This document shows, one piece after another, positions 8,151 to 15,919 of a stretch of DNA of 62,242 nt. The DNA lies in the NCBI GenBank assembly GCA_905233525.1, contig CAJOEW010000010.1:1-62242 (forward strand), read 5' to 3'. How positions within the stretch are numbered: the stretch's first letter is position 1; the number at the start of each line of letters is the position of its first letter. The notes under the pieces are model-generated. The model had not been told where the DNA came from. It saw only the letters and a list, made by a program, of their open reading frames with translations, and ran no database searches. The translations under genes and the position numbers were made by a program. This DNA comes from an uncultured Synergistales bacterium. GTDB taxonomy: Bacteria > Synergistota > Synergistia > Synergistales > Aminobacteriaceae.

Positions 8151-11100
8151 TTATCGACCAACAAGCCCGAAGCCGTTAATCAAAGTATTTAACATCTCGT
8201 CCATAGCGCTGACATATCTGGCCATTGCTCCGAAAGCGCGGTTTAAAATTACTATGTCTACAAGCTCTTCATCGAGATTTACGCCTGAAACTGATTGTCT
8301 TTGAGCGTCAATTTGTTCTGATACTGTTGCTTGAGTTGTGTATAACAATTGAGCTTGAGCAGCTTCTGATCCTATTTGAGCGATCATAGCATCATAAACT
8401 CCGCCGATAGTCATTGTATTATTTCCGATAATTTTATCTGTTGAGAGGCTTACTATACGCGCGGCATTAGCTCCATCTCCTGAACCTGCTGAAACGCCTG
8501 AAACAGCTTTACCTTCAGAATTTTTAAGTCCTGTTGCAGCACCGATTAAAGAATAATTTGACACGACTTGATCATTTACGCTTAACAATTTTGATGCGCC
8601 GTTAACTGTTGCTAACTCGTTAAAGAATGCTGTACCGGTTGTTGTTATTTCGTCAGCAATGCCGTAACCTGAATATTGATAGGCATTTGAATTTTTAACA
8701 AGCTCATAAGCAAATTCATCGATCGCAGCTGTGAAACCAGGTAATGATCCGTCGCGGACTTCTTCAAGACTTTTAATCGTTCCGTTCTGTACGTGATGTT
8801 TAACTGTTATTGCAGCTTCTCCCGTTGATTTCAAATTAAGCCATAATCCGTCGCCTATATCCGTAAGATTATCAGCCGTGTAATCAGATTTTGAACTTAA
8901 CGAAGGGACGCGGCGAGCCTGATTAAACATGTTATCAGACGATAAATAACGAACGCCGTTCAATAAAAATGAAGCGTCTTCAGATATACCATTCGAAGGA
9001 ATATAAGCTAATTCTCTATAATTTTCAGTGTAACCTTCCGGCGCTGCATTCTCGTTATAAGTTAAGCCTAGTCTGCGTAAAACCTGCATATTACCATCGG
9101 AAGCGCCCATTAAAGTTATTCTCTGAGCTTCGCCTGCAACGTTTGAGGACATTGTTAAATAAAACGAGCCGTCATCATCTTGTAAAACTTGGGCGTGTAA
9201 CCATTGTTCAGGCTCAGTTAATCCAAATTCGGCCTGATATTTTTCATTTATTTTATTTCTAATCGTGTCGAGGCTGTCATTTTCGTTTACGTCGATTTCA
9301 ATAACAGGATTTTCATTAACGATTCCCATACGTTCAGCGAGATTGCCTACAACGTCCGAAATAGAAATCAAATGATAATCAAGCGATGATATATAAAATT
9401 GAGTCTTTGTTCCTGTTTGAGGGCCTGAGCCGATCTCTAAATTTCTAAGTGCTGTGCTTCCGCTTGCGTATTCGTCATTATTAAGACCTTCGATTATTCC
9501 GCTCATGAAGTCCGATAATTCTTCGACTGTTAAAATTTCGCCGGCTGCCTCTGAATTTCCAAAATCACTCGATAAAATCCATTGGCTGGAAGCTTTGCTC
9601 CATGACGCTGTAATATCGATCTGGCTGTCAGCAACACCGATCCTGAATGTATGTTTTGATTCGTCACCGTCAGACCATGCACGCAAAATTTCGCCTTCGC
9701 CATATTCCGAACCTGATGACGATTTGAAAATTCTTGACGTTACGCGCGTTCCTTGAGTCCCGACCTGAATCCTGAATGAGCCTGTAATATTTAATGCTTC
9801 GTCTTCAGTCATTGGACGTGTACGCATGTTAATTGTCTCGCGCTGTGATTTAAATTCAGATAAAGTCCCTAACATTCCGCTGTAATCCGTAACTTCAATC
9901 GCAGTATCACCAGCCGATAACGAGAATGAATTATCATCGTTAACAATCATGGTTAAACCTGAAGATTTTAATTTGCCGCCGCTCGAGCCTGTTTTAGTTG
10001 AGTCAGAGTCGTAAGAAATTATATCGTCAAGCAAATTTTTTAAATCCGTTACTGTTAATGTAGCGTCCGCCGAATGATTATTTGTAATTGAACTCATATC
10101 GATCGCAACGTCATCAATTTCAGCATCAAATGCCCAGCCTGAACTGTCGCGTTCAATATTTATAACAAGTTTTACAGGCGTATCACCGTCAAGCGTTCTT
10201 ATCTCAAGTTTATACGGGATATTATCGGATTCAGAGTCTAAAATTATTCCGTCCTCAAAAGCCGGCGTAACTACTTCTCTTGTTTCTAAACAGTAAGCAT
10301 CACCGCCGCCGATCGTCCATGAATTTCCGTTAGCTATTCTGTCAACAGCAAGCATATAAGATCCTTCAGCACCAGTCGCAAGAGCATCAGTCACAGCCGT
10401 ATTATCAACGATGTTAAATTCATTTTGAGCAACCTGCACATCATAATAAGTCTTATTATTCCATGTGAAGGCGTGAGCTTTTAATTCTCTTACAGCCTGG
10501 CCTTGAACAAGTGTACGTCCGTTGAGCGTCAAGAAAAATTCACCGGTTACAGTTCCATTTGTCATAGGCTCGTTATATTCGATGTCCATCATTTTTGAGA
10601 GCTTATCAACAATTAAATCGCGCTGATCTCGTAAATCATTAGCATTTTGGCCAAGTGACTCAGCGTGATAAATTTCCTTATTGAGCGCTGCGATCTCATA
10701 TAACATGCTGTTTGCGTCGTCAACTGACTGCTGAATTTCGAGATTTACGGAGTCATTATATTTTTCTAAATTATCTGCTAAATTTCCAAGAACGCCGCCC
10801 AAAGTATTAGCTGATGTTACAAGACTGCGGCGCGCTGAAATATCTTCGGGCGATTGCTGTACGGTCTGCATATCCTCAAAAAAATTGTCCATTGCTGTAC
10901 GTATACTGCTTGAGGCCGGCTCAGTAATATAATTTTGAATTTGAGTATACAAATCATTTAATTTTTCATAATAACCTAATTCGCATTGAACGTTTCTAAA
11001 TTGAAAATCTAAAAATTCATCGCGTATTCTTTTTATTTCGCTGATACTCATTCCCTGACCGAGCTGGCCAGTGTTAGGAATGTTCATAGGTTCAACGGTT

Positions 11101-11237
11101 TTATATATAACACGCTGACGCGAATAGCCTTCCGTGTTCATGTTTGAAACATTATGGCCGACGGTCTGCATACCGAGTCTGAAAGCGTTTATAGCCTGTT
11201 TACCCATTTCAATGCCGCCGAATGTACTCATTTGCAA
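8151..11237 (-). CDS. flgK: Flagellar hook-associated protein 1 (FlgK), unusually large (1028 aa)
   Basis: GIEMGKQAINAFRLGMQTVGHNVSNMNTEGYSRQRV N-terminus; VSGVNLDEELVDIVILNRAFGAMARYVSAMDEMLNTLINGFGLVGR C-terminus. Confidence 0.92.
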   Translation of the reverse strand: MQMSTFGGIEMGKQAINAFRLGMQTVGHNVSNMNTEGYSRQRVIYKTVEPMNIPNTGQLGQGMSISEIKRIRDEFLDFQFRNVQCELGYYEKLNDLYTQIQNYITEPASSSIRTAMDNFFEDMQTVQQSPEDISARRSLVTSANTLGGVLGNLADNLEKYNDSVNLEIQQSVDDANSMLYEIAALNKEIYHAESLGQNANDLRDQRDLIVDKLSKMMDIEYNEPMTNGTVTGEFFLTLNGRTLVQGQAVRELKAHAFTWNNKTYYDVQVAQNEFNIVDNTAVTDALATGAEGSYMLAVDRIANGNSWTIGGGDAYCLETREVVTPAFEDGIILDSESDNIPYKLEIRTLDGDTPVKLVINIERDSSGWAFDAEIDDVAIDMSSITNNHSADATLTVTDLKNLLDDIISYDSDSTKTGSSGGKLKSSGLTMIVNDDNSFSLSAGDTAIEVTDYSGMLGTLSEFKSQRETINMRTRPMTEDEALNITGSFRIQVGTQGTRVTSRIFKSSSGSEYGEGEILRAWSDGDESKHTFRIGVADSQIDITASWSKASSQWILSSDFGNSEAAGEILTVEELSDFMSGIIEGLNNDEYASGSTALRNLEIGSGPQTGTKTQFYISSLDYHLISISDVVGNLAERMGIVNENPVIEIDVNENDSLDTIRNKINEKYQAEFGLTEPEQWLHAQVLQDDDGSFYLTMSSNVAGEAQRITLMGASDGNMQVLRRLGLTYNENAAPEGYTENYRELAYIPSNGISEDASFLLNGVRYLSSDNMFNQARRVPSLSSKSDYTADNLTDIGDGLWLNLKSTGEAAITVKHHVQNGTIKSLEEVRDGSLPGFTAAIDEFAYELVKNSNAYQYSGYGIADEITTTGTAFFNELATVNGASKLLSVNDQVVSNYSLIGAATGLKNSEGKAVSGVSAGSGDGANAARIVSLSTDKIIGNNTMTIGGVYDAMIAQIGSEAAQAQLLYTTQATVSEQIDAQRQSVSGVNLDEELVDIVILNRAFGAMARYVSAMDEMLNTLINGFGLVGR

Positions 11238-11239
11238 AT

Positions 11240-11692
11240 CTACCCCCTGAAATCTGTTGCTCCTGACTGAGAGAAATCGCCCAATAGTCTTTTATATTCG
11301 GAGAGAAGCATAGACGTAAATTTTTCATTCTGGTCAATCAGGCCGCTTAATACAAGCATTTCGCCTTTTAAAATAAAAACGGACTGCGTCAAGACATCTG
11401 CAGCACCGTTCAAAATAATTTTCTCATCATTGGTCATATTAGAGACAAGCTCAGAAACTTTCGGACCGCATGAAAATTTTGCCGCTAATTTTTTTGCAAG
11501 GTCATCGCGTTTATTTTCACACGTCTGAACATCAAAAAAAATATCCCTGATCTCATCCATCAGGGCGTTTACTTCTTCAGTGTCGCTTGCTTTCATTGCT
11601 TCACGCTGATCACGAACAGCACTGACAAGATCATTTATACAGCTTATCTCATCTTGAATAGCTAAGACCAGTTTATTAACTTCATCGCGCAT
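11240..11692 (-). CDS. flgN: FlgN-like flagellar chaperone
   Basis: 150 aa helical protein between flgK and flgM; FlgN-like heptad pattern. Confidence 0.65.
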   Translation of the reverse strand: MRDEVNKLVLAIQDEISCINDLVSAVRDQREAMKASDTEEVNALMDEIRDIFFDVQTCENKRDDLAKKLAAKFSCGPKVSELVSNMTNDEKIILNGAADVLTQSVFILKGEMLVLSGLIDQNEKFTSMLLSEYKRLLGDFSQSGATDFRG

Positions 11693-11709
11693 AATTCCAG
11701 CCGCATTTT

Positions 11710-12003
11710 TTAAAATTCTTCCGTGTCCAAAATTCCAGCCATGATTAAACTATCTGCAAGCTTATCCAATGGAGGGACATACTCACCGCTGTCAATCTGA
11801 TTTTTAAAATTATCAACCAGATCTTCACGAACATCCGGCACGCTTTTTAATTCCGCGTTGAATTTCGAAAGACTTACAGCGAAAGAACTAAACTTTGCCT
11901 CGTCCGAAGCGTTTTCCTGATAGCCGCCGTAAGAAACATTTGGCCGTGATTTCTTTCTGTTCATTGCGTCAAGGCCGTATTGTCCGCTAATCCTGCTTAT
12001 CAT
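11710..12003 (-). CDS. flgM: FlgM-like anti-sigma-28 factor
   Basis: C-terminal VREDLVDNFKNQIDSGEYVPPLDKLADSLI matches the FlgM sigma-binding pattern; genomic context. Confidence 0.75.
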   Translation of the reverse strand: MISRISGQYGLDAMNRKKSRPNVSYGGYQENASDEAKFSSFAVSLSKFNAELKSVPDVREDLVDNFKNQIDSGEYVPPLDKLADSLIMAGILDTEEF

Positions 12004-12101
12004 TCCGCATTCCTCCTTTGAATGTAAAAGATATACTCCGTTATTTTGTTAATATAATCGGTTTAAAAGGAACACGGCTTTAATTTTTTTGTAATACTTA
12101 T

Positions 12102-13031
12102 TTAAAATTCGTCGTCATCAATTTCTCCTAACAATGCTCCGATTTGATGTCGCCAAGGCATTGAAGGATGAGCGCCAATTTTTGTACACGCCATAGCACC
12201 GCAGGCCGAAGCAAATTTTGCAGCGATCTTTAACGGCATTCCCTCTGATAAAGCTACACTCAAACCTGCACAAAACGCATCACGAGCGCCAGTATTATCA
12301 ACAGCATGAATATTAAAAGCATCAAAATGAAAATTATTTCCGTCTGATGTAAAAACAGTACCGCCTTTTGAGCTGCTCGTTACGACTAAATCATGAACAC
12401 CGCGTTTTAAAATTTCGTCTGCCATTTTATTCGAAGGTACATGCTCACGAATGCCGGCATAAAAATTTAAAGCACGTTCATTTAAAATCATGCAGTCAAT
12501 ATTTTTCCAAACGTCTGACGGCAAAGAGAAAGGAGGTTCAGCTGATAAAAACGTTCTGCAACCGCTCAATCTCGCTAATTTCAAACCGGCCGCTACAGTT
12601 TCAGCAGGCACTTCCATTTGAAATAATGCCGCGTCAGATTCTTCGAAGACTTTGCGAGCGTTGTAAACAATTTCTTCATCAAGTAAAGTATTTGCGCCCG
12701 GAGATATTACGATTGAACTTCCTCCGCTGTCAGTTACAGTTATTACTGCTGTGCCGGTCGCTGCGCCTTGCTTCGTAACAAGATAATCGCAGTTTACCCT
12801 GTTCTCGATCAAAACAGAACGCAAACGCCTTCCGAAATCATCATCACCAACACAGCCTATCATATGAGAATTAGCATTTAAACGCGCAGCTGCAAGAGCT
12901 TGATTAGAACCTTTACCGCCGCCAGCCATTCCGAAAGCTCCTCCCATTACGGTCTCGCCTTTAACAGGACAATGAGGAGCGCGGATTACCAGATCCATAT
13001 TTAATGAGCCTACTACTGCTACCGTTGACAA
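12102..13031 (-). CDS. rbsK: Ribokinase / PfkB-family carbohydrate kinase
   Basis: VVGSLNMDLVIRAPHCPVKGETVMGG, GGKGSNQALAAARL, DNTGARDAFCAGL; SD aaaggag supports TTG start at 13031. Confidence 0.85.
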   Translation of the reverse strand: MSTVAVVGSLNMDLVIRAPHCPVKGETVMGGAFGMAGGGKGSNQALAAARLNANSHMIGCVGDDDFGRRLRSVLIENRVNCDYLVTKQGAATGTAVITVTDSGGSSIVISPGANTLLDEEIVYNARKVFEESDAALFQMEVPAETVAAGLKLARLSGCRTFLSAEPPFSLPSDVWKNIDCMILNERALNFYAGIREHVPSNKMADEILKRGVHDLVVTSSSKGGTVFTSDGNNFHFDAFNIHAVDNTGARDAFCAGLSVALSEGMPLKIAAKFASACGAMACTKIGAHPSMPWRHQIGALLGEIDDDEF

Positions 13032-13162
13032 ATTTTTAGCTCCTTTCAGCAAAACAGGTAATTTGAGGTATAATATCACAATTAAAATTAACACTTGAAT
13101 TTTTTTTAATAATATGAATTTTTCAAGATACCTCTGAAAATTTTCATGAACAGGATTTTTTT

Positions 13163-14620
13163 ATGACCAGTCCAAAAATTAACGCTATATTAAAAAATTT
13201 ACCGGAATTGCCAGGCGTTTATATTATGCGTGATGAACAAGGCAATGTTATTTACGTAGGTAAAGCTAAAAAATTAAAGCGACGTGTATCTTCATATTTC
13301 AGACATTCGCACGCGTCAGCAAGATTAAACAAACTCGTTGAAACCGTCAAAGATATTTCAATTATACGCACAGAGTCAGAAGCTGAAGCGCTGATTGTAG
13401 AAGCAAAATTGATCAGGCGTTATTCTCCGTTCTTTAACATTGAGCTTAAAATGGGCGATCATTATCCGTATATTAAAATCACAAATGAAGATTATCCAAA
13501 AATTGAAATTACCAGACATAAAATTAACGACGGCTCAAATTATTTAGGGCCATTCGTCGACGCAGGCAATATAAAAAATTTAATGCGCCTCACTGAAAGA
13601 TATTTCCCGTTAAGAAAATGCAAGGCTCAAATAAAACCTGATACGAATAAACGTCCATGCATTGAATATAATTTAGGACGTTCGCTCGGTGCTTGTGCAG
13701 GCTTATGTTCACAGGACGAATATAAAGAACGCGTTAAAGATATTATTTTATTATTCAGCGGTAATTATCCTGAGTTAGTCGAAAGATTAAGATCAAAAAT
13801 GAATGCCGCCGCTAAAAATTTAAAATTCGAAGACGCTGCACATTATCGTGACGCAATAAAAGCAATCTGGAAATTATCACGCCAAAAAATTTCATCAGCC
13901 TTACAAGAAGATCTCGACAATGAAACATGGAACGTATTAAATAATATCCAGAAATTATTAAAGCTTAAATTATTGCCGTGGCGCATTGATGCATTTGATA
14001 TTTCTCACACGTCAGGCCATGACACTTACGGCTGCTGCATTGTGTTTGAACAGGGAAGGCCGGCTAAAAATTTATATAGACGCTTCAAAATAAGATCGCT
14101 CGCTGAAGGTGAAATAAATGACTTCGCAGCAATGTATGAAACAGTTACACGAAGATATAAAAGAATTATTGAAAATTCGGATCCGGCTCCTCAATTGGCT
14201 TTAATCGACGGCGGAATAATTCAGCTTGAATACGCTCAAAAAGCACTTAACGATCTTAATTTTCAAATACCTTTAATTGCATTGGCAGAACGTGAAGAAA
14301 TTTTGTTTGTGCCTGATCAAAAAGAGCCGATAACTTTAGAACGCTCGGATCCTGTTTTACAAATGTTTCAACGTTTACGCGATGAGGTTCACAGATACGC
14401 AATAACGACTCATAAACATAAACGCGAGTCGAAATTTAAATACTCGCTCTTAAATGAAATTCCAGGCATTGGGCGTAAGCGTGTTACAGAATTGTTAATT
14501 AAGTTCGGTTCTGTTCAGAAGATCGCAGAATTAACGCCTGAAGAATTAGCTAAAGCTGACGGAATCGGAATAACGCTCGCTCAAAAAATTTTAGCTGCTC
14601 TGAATAATCGGGAATCATAA
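13163..14620 (+). CDS. uvrC: Compact UvrC excinuclease subunit (485 aa)
   Basis: GIY-YIG (LPGVYIMRDEQGNVIYVGKAKKLKRRVSSYF), UVR-like helix, IDAFDISHTSG...RRFKI, C-terminal HhH (IPGIGRKRVTELL...ADGIGITLAQKIL). Confidence 0.87.
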   Translation: MTSPKINAILKNLPELPGVYIMRDEQGNVIYVGKAKKLKRRVSSYFRHSHASARLNKLVETVKDISIIRTESEAEALIVEAKLIRRYSPFFNIELKMGDHYPYIKITNEDYPKIEITRHKINDGSNYLGPFVDAGNIKNLMRLTERYFPLRKCKAQIKPDTNKRPCIEYNLGRSLGACAGLCSQDEYKERVKDIILLFSGNYPELVERLRSKMNAAAKNLKFEDAAHYRDAIKAIWKLSRQKISSALQEDLDNETWNVLNNIQKLLKLKLLPWRIDAFDISHTSGHDTYGCCIVFEQGRPAKNLYRRFKIRSLAEGEINDFAAMYETVTRRYKRIIENSDPAPQLALIDGGIIQLEYAQKALNDLNFQIPLIALAEREEILFVPDQKEPITLERSDPVLQMFQRLRDEVHRYAITTHKHKRESKFKYSLLNEIPGIGRKRVTELLIKFGSVQKIAELTPEELAKADGIGITLAQKILAALNNRES

Positions 14621-14699
14621 GTAAATTTTCTCATTGATATTTTTTTAAACATTCTATAAATTTTCCGCGTTATAAAAATTTTTAAGAGGTGTTTTTTTT

Positions 14700-15806
14700 A
14701 TGAGAATGTTTTTAGTTTTATTGGTGCTTTTAATTTTATGCGTTGTGCCTTCATTTTCTTGTGCAGAGGAATTAAAAGCCGATGATTCTTGTAAAGCTAA
14801 AGGTTCAAAAAGCAAAATCTCTACAGCTGAATTAAATTTGACTCAAGAATGGGATAAAGTCTTTCCAAAAAGTGATAAGGTCGATCATAAAAAAGTAACG
14901 TTCGTAAATCGTTTTGGTATCACATTAGCGGCAGATCTATATACTCCTAAAAATATTTCTGGAAATTTACCTGCGTTAGCTGTTGCTGGACCTTTCGGAG
15001 CCGTTAAAGAACAAAGCTCAGGTTTATATGCTCAAATAATGGCTGAACGCGGATTTATTACAGTTGCTTTTGATCCTTCGTTCACTGGTGAAAGCGGCGG
15101 ATTACCTCGTAACGTTGCTGCGCCGGATATTAACACAGAAGATTTTTCAGCCGCTGTTGATTTTTTAAGCACGCTTGAAAATGTTGATCCTGATAAAATC
15201 GGTGCGATCGGTATTTGCGGATGGGGAGGTCTCGTGCTTAACGCTGCTGCCATTGATACGAGAATCAAAGCTACAGTAGCTTCAACAATGTACGATATGA
15301 GCAGAGTTACGGCTAACGGATATTTTGATTATGAAAAAGACGAAGCGACATTAAAATCAGAGCGCATGGCCATGAGAAAAAATCTTAACGCACAACGCAC
15401 TCAGGATTATAAAGACGGAGTATATCAAAATGCCGGCGGTGTAGCTGATGAATTAAATGATGACGCGCCGTGGTTCGTGAAGGATTATTTTAAATATTAC
15501 AAGACTAAACGCGGCTATCATGAACGCTCATTAAATTCGAATTTAGGCTGGAATCTCACAAGCGCATTATCATTCGTGAACACTCCGCAATTATATTACG
15601 CTGATGAAATTGAGAACGCTGTTTTAATAATTCACGGCGAAAAAGCTCATTCAAGATATTTCGGTGAAGCTGCTTTCAAGAAATTAAAAGGCGGTAACAA
15701 AGAATTATTCATCGTTCCGAATGCGACTCACATAGATTTATATGATCAGCTTGATAAAATCCCGTTTGACAAGATCGAAAAGTTTTTCAAGGATAATTTG
15801 AAATAA
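14700..15806 (+). CDS. Secreted alpha/beta hydrolase (dienelactone-hydrolase-like)
   Basis: Signal peptide; GICGWGG nucleophile elbow; GITLAADLYTPKN; late LIIHGEKAHSRY and NATHIDLYD. Confidence 0.75.
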   Translation: MRMFLVLLVLLILCVVPSFSCAEELKADDSCKAKGSKSKISTAELNLTQEWDKVFPKSDKVDHKKVTFVNRFGITLAADLYTPKNISGNLPALAVAGPFGAVKEQSSGLYAQIMAERGFITVAFDPSFTGESGGLPRNVAAPDINTEDFSAAVDFLSTLENVDPDKIGAIGICGWGGLVLNAAAIDTRIKATVASTMYDMSRVTANGYFDYEKDEATLKSERMAMRKNLNAQRTQDYKDGVYQNAGGVADELNDDAPWFVKDYFKYYKTKRGYHERSLNSNLGWNLTSALSFVNTPQLYYADEIENAVLIIHGEKAHSRYFGEAAFKKLKGGNKELFIVPNATHIDLYDQLDKIPFDKIEKFFKDNLK

Positions 15807-15825
15807 TATAAATGGTTTTGCTTAA

Positions 15826-15859
15826 TGCCCTCCCAAACGACGGAGGGTGTTTTTTTTTG
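15826..15859 (+). terminator. Rho-independent terminator
   Basis: ccctccc-aaacga-cggaggg + T9. Confidence 0.8.
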
Positions 15860-15919
15860 AGCCGGTGATAGAATTTCGCATAATTAGAATCGTGTTCAAA
15901 TTTGGAGGTAATTTTTATC

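Noticed and set aside
8969-9756. Plus-strand ORFs 8969-9262 and 9454-9756
   Set aside because: Antisense to flgK with no recognisable domain.
12368-12778. 136-aa plus-strand ORF
   Set aside because: Fully antisense to the well-supported ribokinase gene; composition of a shadow ORF.
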